Assembly: GCA_039881145.1 (NCBI GenBank)
Contig: JAYKKI010000032.1
Location: 11,585,501-11,649,500 of the forward strand
Direction: 5' to 3'
DNA: 64,000 bases
From: Druceiella hillmani
Lineage: Eukaryota > Arthropoda > Insecta > Lepidoptera > Hepialidae
The notes beneath the pieces were generated by a model. That model was not told the DNA's origin, did not search any database, and saw nothing but the letters and a program-made list of their open reading frames with translations. Every line of letters starts with the position of its first letter. Position 1 is the first letter of the stretch. The position numbers were made by a program, and so were the translations under genes. Shown piece after piece: positions 35,421-49,384 of the stretch.

Positions 35421-35799
35421 TTCTGCTTAGTTACAAAATTGAAATGGAAATTAAAATAATAAATATAGAGATTAGTAAGACTTATAAATATAGATTTTCG
35501 ATCTTTGCGAACTTTTTAATTTAATTTTTATTCCCTGTTCGATTAATAGAAATTGTAATAAAAATTTTGCTTTTTGTTCTTCCTATGTTACAAGGTAATA
35601 TAAGTATTATATATCTTCCTATTTACATCATGGTTAATTTGCCAATTTATGGAGCATATTTAATTGGATTTCTTTCCTAACAGGTCTTCCATATTTATTA
35701 TAGCTTTTAACATTGCACACTTACACAATCGTAATTAAACATTAAAATTTCTTATAGATCATAAACTCATTCATGTTTTTAAATATTAATGTCACTTTT

Positions 35800-36080
35800 T
35801 GAGTCCCGTTTAGGATTCCGTATTTTAAAAGAAAAAAAAATGATAGGATCACTTCGTTGTTAGTCTGTCTATCTGTCTTTCTATCAAGGCCCATGGAAGT
35901 GTCAAAATGAAATTAATGTCAAACACTTTGATCTACGGTTCCTTCAAGCAGTGAAAAAATCAAGCTTCTAAGTCAATGCATTAAAAAAACCCTAAAAATA
36001 CAGCCATTTATGCCAAATTTGACACTCGCAATAATCAAACCAACAGGGTACTTATCCTTGACCTAGAATCATGTAATTCG
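35800..36080 (+). repeat. Interspersed repeat fragment (GTCTGTCTATC...CTAGAATCATG)
   Basis: The ordered words GTTAGTCTGTCTATCTGTCT, TCAAGGCCCATGG, CTACGGTTCCTTCAAGC, AAGCTTCTAAGTCAATGCAT, CAGCCATTTATGCC, AGGGTACTTATCC and TTGACCTAGAATCATG form a known-looking arthropod interspersed repeat, recalled from general familiarity and not from a search. It is non-coding and of uncertain class. Confidence 0.6.
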
Positions 36081-36984
36081 AAAAAAAGCAAGATATCACA
36101 GGATAAGTAAAGGAACAAAATCCGAAAATCGTAAATTTGTAATTATATCACCAAAAACAAATATCTTTTTTAAATGTGCGCTTGTGAAAGATACAGGAGG
36201 CAATATATTGTCATTCTAAAAAATTAAGATTTTGTATATACTTTAATAGGAATATTATTAAAATTAATTGTATATAAATATCTAACTGTATACAGGATCC
36301 TCGTAGTACGACGTTCACTCGTACTAGACAGGTTTTTTCTTATAATCTCTTCTTAATTTTGCGCAGAATTTGTTTTTTCAATTTTTCCAAGTGTAATTTT
36401 TAACGATCCCCTTTCTGCTTGGCTTACGTTCTCCTAATTCTTTTTGTATACAAAACAGATTTATATATTACTTCCTTTTCGTGTCGTTTTGAAGTAGCCA
36501 TAAATTCACATAACTATGCTGACCGTAATGCCCTTCTTCTTCACTTTATTAAAATCTAATCTCTACAATACCAAAGATATCAAATTATTTTTTATTTATT
36601 GATCCGTTACCTAATAACTTTGTAATTAAGCAACAGATTGCTAGCATCAAAAGGCGTATTGTTCATATATCGGAGTAATGCATAGGTGATTATATACGTG
36701 AAATACTTATACCGCAAACAATAAAAATGTATTTTAATCTTGGTTACATAATCACGATCAGTTCTGAGAGCAAATTAGATCGCTTTAATACAAAATTTAC
36801 ATAGATAAAGCTAAGGATGAAAACTTTTATTTGAATAAATAATATAACCCTAATGCATTTGCTGAACAAAAAATTAATCTGAAATTAAAGTTTTGTATCT
36901 ACAAAATTATACCAAACTATTTGCTCATTGTATTATTCTACTATTAAATTTAGCCATCGAAATAATTTATCTAGAATAAACCTC

Positions 36985-37365
36985 AGTGAAGAACTTGTGC
37001 TATTGAATAACCTCGCTGGATTAGAGACAAAGCACTAATTACACTTAATCAGAAACTCACGCAGCCCGAGCTCAGGTTAAAGATAGTTCCATAATTAATA
37101 AAATAACTCTAGTTCTAATGAATTAAGCAAAGTATTACAACAGAGTACTATAGAACATGTTAATGGATAGTATAATATACATATTAAATATATAAAACTT
37201 TAACATTATTTGTGAGGATATATTGAATAGACTCACCGTAGGTATCAGAGATAAATCGGGCTGCATTAATCAGGAACGTGCGCAGGCTAAACAAGCCAAA
37301 GCAAGTTCCTTAATTAATAAAACTACTCTACTTCACTAGCTAACCAAAATAGTACAAAAAATAAA
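36985..37365 (+). repeat. Tandem duplication, ~235-bp unit
   Basis: CACTTAATCAGAAACTCACG...AGTTCCATAATTAATAAAAT...TAAGCAAAGTATTAC at 37036-37140 is repeated in diverged form as CATTAATCAGGAACGTGCGC...AGTTCCTTAATTAATAAAAC...TAACCAAAATAGTAC at 37265-37360. The units are old and have accumulated substitutions. Confidence 0.75.
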
Positions 37366-37744
37366 AATCACCAAGTAAAAAATTGTTGTTCAGTAATTAT
37401 ATATTTTAAGGATTTAATCTAAAATAGACGATTGAACCTTATTCGAAAATATTGGCACAAAATATAAAAGTGAAAGCAAAATGAAATATCAATTGATCGA
37501 CATGAAATGGTGGCTCACACAACATAATCGTATAATACGATGTAAATTATATGATAAATACGATGTAAATTACGTGACGTTAAAACAAATGTTCCTACAA
37601 CGAGACTGTAAATTGTAAATGAGATGGTAAAATTATACAAATATATACTTCCTGACAATTTATAATACTTAAAGTAAGTTTAAAGTAATATAATATTACT
37701 ATTTTGATAGAAATATATAACAAAAAGCTTTTTAAATATAGTGC

Positions 37745-38110
37745 CGACATGGAAATAAAATATATTCCTCAGAACTACGTACCAAAACTTGAACTAATAA
37801 ATAAAGAATATCCACTTCATCGACATCTGAGCAAAGATTTTCCGTCAATCGATCTCACAGAGAATTGTAGACATTTCTGGTAAAATTTCAAAACTCATTT
37901 CCGTTTGATTATTCGAGAATGATTTAACGTAAGTAACCAAATAAAACGGTTCCGTTAATCGTACAATTAATGGGACCGGTACCGTACTTTGACAAATCTA
38001 AACCACACTAAATCTACAAACGTGAGACGATAATTAAATTAAAATTAGAAAGGATTGGCGTTATTCAAAGCCACGAATTTATTAACTGTATTCCAGTCAA
38101 TTTTATAATT
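37745..38110 (+). repeat. Diverged duplicated segment, copy B (partner 32345-32720)
   Basis: Collinear with copy A at an offset of about 5.4 kb (see that entry). Both copies end near an AT-rich ATTTTATAA segment. Confidence 0.78.
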
Positions 38111-38114
38111 ATGT

Positions 38115-41100
38115 TAGATAAATTTGATAATGAACGTCGTTTTTTCGCAGATGTAAAAATAATATATACAGAAAGAAATTTCCCAGCTGATTCATTCCAT
38201 ATACTGAAAACCGTTATACAAAAAATCCACAGAACTACAAATTCAAACTTTTTCTCTGATTCGAATTGTATGTGTTGTTTATATCGTATTCAGGGCTCCT
38301 ACTTCTAAATATGAACTTAGTTCCTTATCGTCACGTCAAGGTTTTTCACATAATGAAATGTGACAATTAAAAAAAAATTTATGATTCCGTTACGGGGAAT
38401 TTTTATAATGAAAAAAGCGCGCAAGCTGTATTCATAAAAATATTTATTTAATATCGTATGTAATATGAATCTAAAAATATATCACAATGCTTTGCGAAAC
38501 CTTTTCCAGTTCCTGTTTCTAAAAAAACTTTTCTGTTTTTCTTAAAATCATCTATTTAGTGATTATCACCTACGATTTTTATTTAACTCATCACGTTATA
38601 ATAATAAAAATTAGTCAGCCATCATGACTGTATTTCAAGTTGCCTTCTGTTTTTGTTCCGTTTTTTTAGACGTTGATCTAACCCTTCATCGTGTTCTTGA
38701 CTCAAACTCGTCAATTTTGAGATTGGTAGCGTAAGAGTGAAAGGAATGAAGACTTAAGCTCAAGAAACAACCTAGTTTTTGAATATTTTCTACTAATTTT
38801 ATTGCCAATTTCTTACAAAATACATTCTATCTTTTGAAGATACTGAACGACCATAAAACGTCATTTATTTTTTTTTTGTTGACCTTGTTCTTCATTAGCT
38901 TTCAGAAAAACTTTCAGAAAAACCCTTCCGTATAATCAAGGCTTTAATAAATGATTTCATTTTATTTATTTTCGACTTGCCACTTTGTTCTGTCTATTTT
39001 CCAAAATGATTTTGATAACGCTTTTAGGTAAAAGTGACTTTACATATTATAAGTTAATCCCACAATATGTATTACGATTAATTATAAGAATTTCAGTACG
39101 TAATTCCAAAATACGTCAAATAAATTTTCAATATTTTTATTGAGTGGAAAATAATTGGATTCTAGCTTTATTTAATTGCCGAATGCCCATCTAAAAACTC
39201 CATGAATGTCTGTCTGCTTAATGAACGACACGAGGATACGAAAGTAGTATTTACGGAAAAATCTAATATGAGCACAACAGTTTTTTTATTACTTTTCATA
39301 AAATTTGTATCAAAAAACTATTGAAATTTAGCACAGAAAAATTCATAGCCAATCTGTAAAAATTATCTTTAAACTTTTAATAAGAAAAAGAAAAAAGAAT
39401 AAACGACTTACTACTAAGAACTTTCGTAATAAGAAAAAGAAATAAATTTTTGAATCTCACTCCATTCGTTAAAGGAATTTGAGAAAAGTGGCTATTTCTA
39501 AAACCGGCGAAATTAGAAATGTGAAGTTTGATTCTACAACATTGAATTTCATTTCGAACATTAAAATTAAGTCAAATAAATAATTTGTAGCATGAATTTA
39601 AGACCGAGAGGTTTAAGACCTCGTAGTACGAATGTGTGCTACGATAGTTCACATTTCAATTTCCCATTTTTGTCTTAATAAGAAAATACTTACAGCTACT
39701 TCCGTTACTTTTCCTATACTTTACTATATTAATTCATAAAAAAGCTTTATATAAGCCAAAATTTGCTCTATACTTTCAATTTAGTTTCAAGCAATTTAAA
39801 TGAAACAGTTTGCTCTATTTTTTCACCCACAACCGAGTTAAAGTTCAATTTATCCAACCGGTTACATCAATGTTATTACTTTAGACTTGATAAGATATTC
39901 GAGAGGGTACGACTCACTAATTGGACAATTATTCGTGTTACGGACGTCTGAAATTGACGAGAGGAAATTTATTAATATCCGTTTCACAGCGGAAAGGTTC
40001 CGTTTTGTTATAACAAGAATGGCGGGAACCCGTCATTAGTATTAACGTTTGTTTAATTATAACATTTGGGTTTAACCATATTATTATTGTTGTTTTATGA
40101 CTTTGATGCGGTATGCATAATTCATGATATCTTCGGCGTTTGTAAGTAACCTTCGTAATGGAGATGGGGGAGGCTTAATTGAATGTACGTGTTTTATATA
40201 TATTTGATCCTTGATTATATATATTTGCTTCATTGACACATGAATGTAAAATTACACGCACCGACGCATGCCCGCACATATATTCGCATGCACATATGCA
40301 ATCTAGAGATGAACATTTTAGGTAACTTGTAGTTCAATCTGGGTCATTAGAATCGAAGACCAGTTTTATTAGTTCGTACTTTGCACCAAAAAAATATCAA
40401 CTTTCTTCTCATACTTTCGGGCATTTCTTTGAGAATGGCAGTTTCAACTCTTAGATCAGTTAGACTGGCGTATTTAAAAGGTTGGTGGTTTATAAAAACC
40501 AAAGTCACTCCACACCGTGACTAATACTACTATTATTTATCTACAAATGGTTAACCAAGTTAATAATCTACGCAAACGTATCGAAAAATAAGGTATGTGT
40601 CTAGTTCAGCAAAAATTTGAATTTCCCAAGTTTTTTGGTCTAAATGAAAAAATATACATAAAAAGTCATGTTTATAAAATTAGGACTCAGACTTAATTAT
40701 TTCATTACAAATTGATTTGAAATACGCACTTACTATGTAGAAATGCCGGTCAGTTGGTTATTAAACATATATTTTATAACGTCACTGCGTAATCGTGTTT
40801 GCACATTTCAACATTTTTATTTTTTCGGTTTGTTTTTTTATCAATTCCTGTCTTTATTTGCAAACTCAGTGTTTTGTTTTAGTTTTCAACAAGTAATTCG
40901 GTCGGTATTGCTAAAAAGTAATTCGATCGGACAACTTATAACTTATACTATTATGTGAACCTTTCCCAATCACTTTTTTTAAACAATCGCGACCAAGGCC
41001 TGGTTTTTGTAAACTCGCTTTTTACTTATTTACTTTACTCTTTATTTAACCTAAGAAACGAAAAGAAAATTCGCATTTTTACTAAAGCAAACGTTCTAAA

Positions 41101-43890
41101 AAATAAATGTATTTATTAATTAACAAATAACTTAAATCGTCTAAAAAATAAATAAATAATCCAAGTGTAGAAATCATTGAATAGAAATAGACTTGGTTTT
41201 CAAAAAGTTCCATTAAATATTCAAATTTTCCAACAAACTAAATTATTTTCAAAACATAAATAAACTACAAGGTAAGAATAATATAAAAAGAAACTTGCGT
41301 AATATTTTCATATTTCGCTTCGTTTACACGACGACTTGATAATAAAGTAAGTAAAGTAAAAAAGTAAAGTAAGTAAAAACTTAATCTATACTACTTTATA
41401 CTTTTTTACACTTTTTAGATAATTTAACAAAAAACTAACCACTTCGACATGTTTAAATAATGCACTATCACATAACTAAACGGCGAATATCAAAATATAT
41501 ATTAACTAAGAAATATCTATTGTTTTTCTATGGTACAGACGATCTACAAAGAATGGAATAAAGACCACTGACTGATTGATCGAGATTTGCAAACTACTGA
41601 TTTAAATCTTTAAGATCGATTCATATTTTTTTTTTCATTTTTGAAAGAAATGAAAGAGACCTATGACTTTGAGGTCATTCAATCTAGCATATTTAGTATC
41701 TCACTCTCACTTGGCCAAATCATTATACGCCTTCTTGTTGTCGCCCTGGAATAAGGTTGTGATGAACCGTCGCAAGTCAGCAATGTATAGCAAATATCAT
41801 TTGCTTCGCACTTCACGAATGCCTTACGACTGATTTAATTCCCATGTACACACATTTAAATGTAGGTACATAAAATATACATATTAATATACTGGTAAGA
41901 ACATATATGTAAACGTCAGATTGGTGTAGAATATGGGACATGTGAGGACAGAATTTTAATTTATTGTGATTTTTGGTTAAGTGAACTAAAGAATGACATA
42001 ATTTTGATTTGTTAACCTATTCGGCCAAAAAAATATTGGTGAATTAATTCATTTTATTCAATGAATATTTCTACCCATCTGTAATGGACATAGATACATA
42101 CACACTCACACAACCTATTTTTGTCCAAAAGCTAAAGTTAACTATTTTTGCTCGTCCAAAAAAAGCCCATTCACTAGTAATAATATTTTTTTCCAGATTT
42201 GTGAGAAAAAAGTAACAAATATCAATAACTTTTCTAACTTTTGTTAATATCATAAATTCGTTCGTCAAAAGTTACTCATAAACACCAAAATATGTATAAA
42301 TTATTTAACTGCCTTAAAGGTGGGTTTTAAAATTAAAAAGCACAAGAAGAAAAATAATACATTTTTAAAGACCAAAATTATTATTATATAAACATACAAC
42401 ACACAACCTTGTTACAAAAACTCTTGTAAGAATGAAGAAGAGAAAGTCTTATAAAAATTAAGAGGAATGGTCATTATACCAAAACTGCTGTTACAACCAA
42501 AGTTACTACATTTTTGTTTCTTCTGTAAGGGAGAAATAATATAAAAGTGAAATAAATGCATTGTTCCCATTTTAACAAAACACAAAAAGAAAATATGAAA
42601 AAATCATAATTACTGTAAATTTAAAACGATAATTTGTTTGTAATATATGATGCAACCTATAATTATTGCGTTTATTTTCAAGGAAATTACATTTGTTTCA
42701 GAAAATTTGAAGCATTTGGAGCGAGAAGTTAAAATGGCATTTGGCTGCTACAATTGTTCTCTCCTCATTGAAAAATCAACGCTCCCGATTAGCTTTGTAT
42801 GCGGTTTTTCTTGTTCAATACAGATAGCTGTTGCCCGAAAGTACAGTGAAATATGACCGGAAATACAGAACATTTGAGAACGCACAGTTACAACACAATT
42901 TTCTTAATATAAATAATATCTTTAACGGAAATATTTATTAAATGAATATAGTATGTACTGGAAACAAAGTATCGTAAAAGTATGAGGAATGTAAATAAAA
43001 TAAAGGTATTTGGTGTATTAGAATGATTGATGAAAGATCTAAAAAAAGTTTTATTATAAGTTACTAAGCGGCAAGAAAAAACAGGAAGGAAATGATTGAT
43101 TTCGAGAATGAAATATTTCGAGATAAGAATATCTGATCTCGAATAGAATATTTATAATTAATAAATAAGACCGTTAAACTAAAAGATTTGTTTAAGCATA
43201 TGTACTTACTGTCAAGATACTACCATAGAATACATTTATTTATTTCTTGAATTACTATGTAAAAAATAATAAAAAAACATTCGCTACACAAAGGCATCAC
43301 GATGTAATCAGGATATGTGATTTACAAAACTATGATGAAAATATAAAGTGCAGAAGATACAAATATCAAAAAGTGGTTTTTTTAGCTACCAAATGTAATT
43401 TTATCTTCTCCCAGTCAAAGTTATCATTATTCATATCGTGCTACACTAAACTTAAGGTTACGTACCACAAATTTTAAATCAAACCAGTTTTTTCACGTAT
43501 TGCGACTCGTTAACTTATTACAATTCATTTTCAATGCGGTAAAATAATTTAAATTATCATATTATTGTTTTGGCCATAGGGGGGAAAATTATTTATTTTG
43601 CAATTTTTTTCCTTTTGATTGAGAACACTCAAGGTTCTCAATATTAAGTGTAATTTGGGACAATATGTATGTATATCATGTATTCGAGTAAGCGGCACGC
43701 ATTTAAATTGCGTTTTGAATCTTATCAGCATAAACCATTACACACAACATCACGACAGTGTGTGACAAAGAAAATGTAACAAAAATTCGATTATAATATT
43801 AAAATAACCAGTTGTTCTTTCCCTTTCAGATTTATCCTTACATTAACTTGTCGTTATTGCCTGGTACCTTTTAACGATTAGGCCAAATTA
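38115..43890. other. Long AT-rich non-coding stretch
   Basis: No gene is seen. Balanced-composition patches at 39950-40170 and 41690-41830 stand out and could be conserved blocks or decayed exons or repeats. In 41710-41800 one reverse frame gives a short protein-like string, but it is too short to identify. Short open frames elsewhere (40743-40958, 42647-42856 and others) have no recognisable domain. Confidence 0.5.
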
Positions 43891-43905
43891 ACGATTCAAA
43901 AATCA

Positions 43906-45240
43906 CTGGCGGGCCACTAACCAATGACGGTTCCTACTATTGTTAATTGTAAAACCATGAGATTTAAAATCTTGTGCAACAAAAAAATCAACATTTTGAA
44001 AAAAAGCTAAATCTAAATAATTGGTACAATCAATGTGATTTCTGACATTGTTTCTGTCTTAATAATTTTCCGACGTTGGCGTTAGATCAGACGTAACAAT
44101 AATAGTAACAACAAGTCAGAAATATGTTGCTCACTTAGGATCAAATCTTTCCGCAAACATATGTTGATTTAAAACCACTTAAAAATTTAAAGGCCAGGTC
44201 AGTTATTGCAGAAAAGTATCCTTTGGTACCAATTCCTAGAAATCTTCAAATTCTTCGGAAGAACTTTGTGATTTTAAAGATAATTTTTGTGCAAAAGTGT
44301 TACTTAATGCAAAATGATTTTGCAGTTCTGTGGGTTCCTACTGAATCTTGGCAGGATAACTGATTATTTCAAACTGATTGTGAAAGGATTTTGTAAATTT
44401 TAATTTTTGCTTTCAAAATTCTGGAAGCTGTTCTCAAATGATTATAATATGCATCTAATTTTAGCTTTGTATTTAATAGAGTTGATAGTGGTAATATTGA
44501 GCTTCTCAAGATCAAATCTTTGAGTTGGGAAAAGGTCAATATTTTTGTTGGCTAAATTAATTAAAAACTGATTTAATTTATCTTTAAAACCGCTAACCAA
44601 ACGAAACCTATTCGGAAATTGAGGTTTAAAATATTAAAGTAATTGGTAATGTTAACGAGAAATACAAGATCACTCAACCAGGATTTATGCTTCAGTAAAT
44701 CCGTTTCCGGAGGTAACGCCCCTTTTTCTTTTAAAAATTACAATACCTGCTCTCTCAAGTCGAAGAATTTCACATGTCGCCTCTTTGAAAAACATTTCGA
44801 CATGTTGCCCCTTGAAAGCCATTGCAAAGCGTAGTGCAGTTTTAACTCTCCTTATTCGCTGATTTTTTCTTACAATAAAACTCTGAATTGATATCTGTGA
44901 AGAACTTTTGTAAGTACGTAATTTATGCACCATACAACCAGGTCTATAATACCATCCAACTTCATGCCCTTTGTAGACAAAGCTTCCTGGTGAATCCATC
45001 CTCTCTCTCTCAACCTGTAATAATGTTTCGTGAAAGTAAAAAACTGTCGACTGTGACTTTTACGTTTTTAAAATTAAAATCTTATGCAAATATTATCAAA
45101 GCCTATTTAACAATTCTCCATCAGAAAAAGGCTTCTTATTTTTCATTAAAAGAGAAGAAATCTGGTAAAACGTTTTTATAATAAATTCAAGCTCGTCGCA
45201 CCTTTTAGGTTTAATAAAAGTACTCAGATTGAACCAACAA
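43906..45240 (-). pseudogene. Decayed hAT-superfamily transposase (EPM2AIP1/ZBED5-like group)
   Basis: Joined by order on the minus strand, but in shifting frames with stops, are: a KNKKPFSDGEL segment (about 45110-45160), LDGIIDLVVWCINYV (44917-44965), WLSRGNMSKCF (about 44790-44820), FDLREQ, WLSDLVFLVNITNYFNILN (about 44625-44685), and the C-terminal FLSGFKSTYVC (44153-44187) followed by LSEQHISDLLL. These correspond in order to conserved blocks of hAT transposases of the group domesticated in vertebrates as EPM2AIP1, ZBED5 and GTF2IRD2: the WLSRG block, the DLAFL.DI...LN block and the C-terminal dimerisation region. At least three frame changes and several stops separate them, so this is dead. 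CACTGGCGGGCCAC near 43906 resembles a hAT terminal repeat and may be the 3' end. The N-terminal BED finger and the opposite terminus were not found. The 104-residue reverse frame at 44685-44999 is a shadow in the wrong frame. Confidence 0.85.
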
Positions 45241-45249
45241 GGTACTCTC

Positions 45250-46600
45250 TTTCGAAATTATAATGATTCTGCTTCTAAATTAATTTTTTTTTGCAACAAC
45301 TACTGTGGTAAGGCAAAGTAAACATATGTATTTGTGCACTTTGCAATAGTACTTTTCCCATCCATACTGAAAAAAACACGTAGGATTTTGTCGATTTTAT
45401 TGTAAATACTTCGTTTGCTCTAAAATATATTATAAGAAAATAACTCTTTACTTCACTACTTGATTAAACGAAATAAACCCGCAATATGCTTAAACGTAAA
45501 AAAATCTCACAAGGGAAAGACTTACATAAGGTAATGATAATTAAAATACCTTTGAATATCAAAGTAAACCTTTTTTTTTATTTGAACAAAAACTTCCCAA
45601 TATTTGTCGTAACACGGTTTTCAAAGTAAAACAGTTTTAGATAATGTAAAAGGAAAATATTTAAAGACTAAAACTGTAAATAAATACGCATATAAACACT
45701 GTTAGGACCATAATGTTAAGTGTAAATACAAAAGACTGTCATCTGACTGACAATTTGAAACGATCAGCTAGATTCAGTTACAGCCCGCTTGTAAGGTATA
45801 CAGTGAAAAAAGTCCACTCAAGAAAAGTAAATGGTCCTAATGCCCGACCCCATAATTTTTTTCTCTCCATGTGTGCACCTGTGATTTCACACACAATTAA
45901 AAAAATCGGCTACTAAAAGCATACTCCGAGATATCTTATGTTTTCATTCCATTTTGTCGGTATTGTATTTTAATACAATTGTTTAATATGAATTTTTAAA
46001 TTAGCTGAGATACTGATGAATACACTGCACGATTGACTTTGCAAGTTTTTGAAAGTGTCACTCAAAATGGAAAATATTGTACTCAACTGGAATTCAACGC
46101 TATGAACAACATCGGGACTTGCATTGTTCACGGTACCCATATCAAAAACAATCTAATATACAGTAGATTACATAGACGTTATTACATATACGTAAGCAAG
46201 ATTACATATACGTAAGCACCGCAATTGCTTTTACAAAGTTTGTACCAGACAATCTAAAAGCTAAAATTGGATCGGTGAGAAGATCCGGGTGGAATAACCA
46301 CAATTAAAAAATTTTCATGAAGTATTTTTTCTTCACAGAAAAATGGTACAAAAATGGACAAAGATGTCGAAACAACCGAGAAGAGATCATCCGAGTACAA
46401 GTTCAAGCAAATTGAAGGCGGAGAATCTCCAGGAATATTTGAAACAAACAGACATTAGGTCAAATACAGTGGCTTAATAGTATCACCAACAAGACGACAA
46501 TTGTCTCTATTAATAAACATTTATGGTTATTTATACAACTTCAATTTTTTTGTTCTTTCATTATTCTCACATTGACGCAATTAAATTAGTTGTAAATTAA
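45250..46600. other. AT-rich non-coding stretch
   Basis: No gene is seen. It may include the decayed 5' part of the hAT element. A 19-bp word (TTACATATACGTAAGCA type) is tandemly duplicated at about 46180-46217. The frames at 45713-45916 and 46033-46215 have no recognisable domain. Confidence 0.45.
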
Positions 46601-46657
46601 CCTAGATGCGATTTGAACTCACGCTCATGGTGACACGGTGAGCTCACATCTCAAATT
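46601..46657 (-). mobile_element. tRNA-derived SINE fragment
   Basis: On the minus strand GTGAGTTCAAATCGC (46608-46622) matches the RNA polymerase III B box (GGTTCRANNC type). CATCTAGG follows, in the position of a tRNA 3' acceptor strand, and GAGATG lies upstream where it could pair with CATCT. The middle GAGCTCACCGTGTCACCATG resembles an anticodon-arm region. The 5' half of the tRNA is missing, so this is not a functional tRNA gene. Confidence 0.5.
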
Positions 46658-46659
46658 TA

Positions 46660-49380
46660 AACATTACTCACAAAGTAATATTTAAAAATTTTATAAATAT
46701 ACATTAATTGTTTTTATTTACACGAGAGCGTGTTTCAGAAAGCACTTTTACCAGGGTCGATATTTGGAAGAGAGGCAAATACAAATTAAGGGATTCCAAG
46801 CTCACAAAAAAGATACGTATATTGAAAAAGACGATTGAACCACTGAGACACAGTATACAAAGATTCCAGAAACTTGAACAGTAGATAACTCGGAAAGTAT
46901 AAATGTTGGAAAGTAAAATAAGATATGGCGAATGGAATAACCTAAAAAGTTTACTGCACGTACACCAAGTGTAGTCTTCATTTTGCCAAGTTAATGATTA
47001 CAATGAAAACAACAAGGCAATTTGAACAAAACCAAATGTTGCAATGCCAGGGGTGAGCAATAGTTTGAAATTTTAATGTAGTCGTGAAGCAAGTTATGAA
47101 TTTCAAATTTTAAAGATATAAAATAGTTATAAATGTAAAATCAAAGTAAATATTTTAAGAACTCTTATATTTGTGTAATTAATATAACTTTCGATAAAAA
47201 TATTCTGAGATTAAATAAAAAATTTTGAACTTGTCAAAGAATTACTTGCTAAAAAATGTTTTAGGCAGTATGCTCATGGAAACTGGTGAAACACTTCTAA
47301 AAAATAAAATAGATTTGGTGACAGTAGTACAAAATACAATTTTGAATTGAAAATTTTATCTTCATCTGAAAAATATTTTTTTCGTCAATGGAATACTCCA
47401 GACGATACCCTATGATGTCCATATGTATATTGCCTGACGTTGCCAAATAGAAAAAAATGCATACAGCATTTTATTTCCATACCAGATAATAAATACATCA
47501 ACATAAGACATTGAAGCCTTGAAGCCACTTGTGAGTCCAGATATAGTTTGGAAATTATCTCCAATATAGTTTTGCTTTATGAATAGGTGGGGAGATAAAA
47601 TTCACATTCATACAAATTCAATATTAGAATTTGTTTAATATTATACATAATATGGTGTACAAAATTATAAAAAAAGGTTTTTAAAAGGCTATGCAAGAAT
47701 TGTAGAAAACTATAGCGATAATCCTAAACCTTGCATTTCTTTAATATTTGCGCCTTGTTTCCAGGCCTGTGACAGATGTTGATAAACGTTGTGAAAAAAA
47801 TGTGTATTTGTAAATAGTTAGATAGAAATACTATGTACCCTTAAAGGTTTATAAGCTATGATGTTCTTTACATAGATGCATTACCCGCGCTGTAAAATGG
47901 GAATTTAAAATAAAGGTAATTGCTTGGATACCGTTTAATCTTATACTATTTTAAGTCGAAACTTCACAGTCGAATTGTTAAAAAATCAAATATGTCGTAG
48001 AACTAATCCATGAATACCAAGATACTGGAAGATAGATTTGACTGAATTTGCACTGGGTAACTACATCGTTTCTTTCATATAAGTATCGTATCAATAAGTG
48101 ATCATCATATAAGTATCGTAGGCACTGTGATTATAAATAAATTGACACTATATTGTAATACGTCAAGAAGTATGTTTGGTGAAAAAGAAAGCATTTGGTT
48201 TTCTACGTTCCCAAAAGGAAAGAATAATCTTACAATTTTTGTTCTATTATGATGACGAAATCGATAAAAATATCTAAAAATCTCGAAAATCTGAGATATC
48301 TATGTTCCGTAGCAATGTAAAAGCATATGATAGTGTACTTGATCAGGTGAAAGTTGTATATTCCTTAGCTTATATCAGTTATAAGTATGGTTTTCATCAA
48401 CAATCGAACAATTAGCAAAGCAAATACCGGCAATAATAATATTGAAATATTTCTAGGAAAACCTGGCTTAGAATTAGTATAACGTGAAGTTACACAATGT
48501 ACCACGGTCAATTCAATGCTAGCACTAAATATTTAACGAAACGTATTAAAAGAAACTGACATTAAGAGGATATTACTAGAGGCTAAGTGAGATTAACTAA
48601 TGATTTATTAGCGTTTAGACTATCGAAAAACCTATATTAGATGCAATGATCCAAAATGTTCCCCACGTCACGGGTATTGTATACAAAAAATTTTGAAATA
48701 GATTACCTTATCAAGTTTATAAAAATGCATTGTCATGATTATTAAATTTTCGAAAAAAAATCAATTACTATCTCTTAAAATACATAGATAAGTGCATAGT
48801 ATATTTTTTCACATTGCGGAAAAAATTATGTTTGTAATAAATTCTTAATAAATGGATTTTCATTATGGAAAGAAGTTATTTTATTATGCTTAAATGTAAT
48901 GTATGCTTAAATGTAATGTATTATGATAAAATTATATTATACATTAAACGACATAATAAAATCTGAAAAAATCCTTTCATTAAATTTATATGCAGACTTA
49001 AACCAAAAATATGATTAAATTTAAATCAAAAACTTTTATTATACTCCTTTGTTTTCTTAAACCTCTTCAAGATCTTGTTAATTCCAAGGGCGTTTAGATA
49101 AATGTTTTATTATTCGATATAGTTATGAATATTATATTCATGTTTTGTGAGAAGTAATTCCAGCTCCTATATGTGAATTGCTTTTGACAACCCTTTCTAA
49201 TTAAAGATTATGTATTATATACATATGATTTTTTTAAGTTCATAAATGACGGAGCAAAGCGATGTGAAATAATTAAATTGTAACAAAAATAATTAAATAT
49301 ATACAATATTGACAACAAACGAAAAGTTTAAACAAATTAATGAAACAAAGTAAGCTTATAACGAATACATAGACCATCAA
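46660..49380. other. AT-rich non-coding stretch
   Basis: No gene is seen. CCAGGGGTGAGCAATAG at about 47048 looks like a hAT terminus reading rightward, but no partner end is found. Minor tandem words lie at 48083-48123 and 48888-48922. Confidence 0.45.
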
Positions 49381-49384
49381 AAAA

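Larger units (their letters stand above)
32730..36980. other. Long AT-rich non-coding stretch with repeat remnants
   Basis: No gene is seen. Repeat-like pieces at 33440-33640, 35250-35420 and 35800-36080 are listed separately. 34550-34660 is a balanced-composition patch with no assignment. Confidence 0.5.

Noticed and set aside
41710..41800. Short reverse-strand protein-like string (LRRFITTLFQGDNKKAY)
   Set aside because: Less than 30 residues with no start, splice context or family match I can defend. It might be a decayed exon or chance.
44685..44999. 104-residue reverse-strand open frame
   Set aside because: The hAT-like conserved blocks in the same interval lie in another frame, so this frame is a shadow of the dead transposase.
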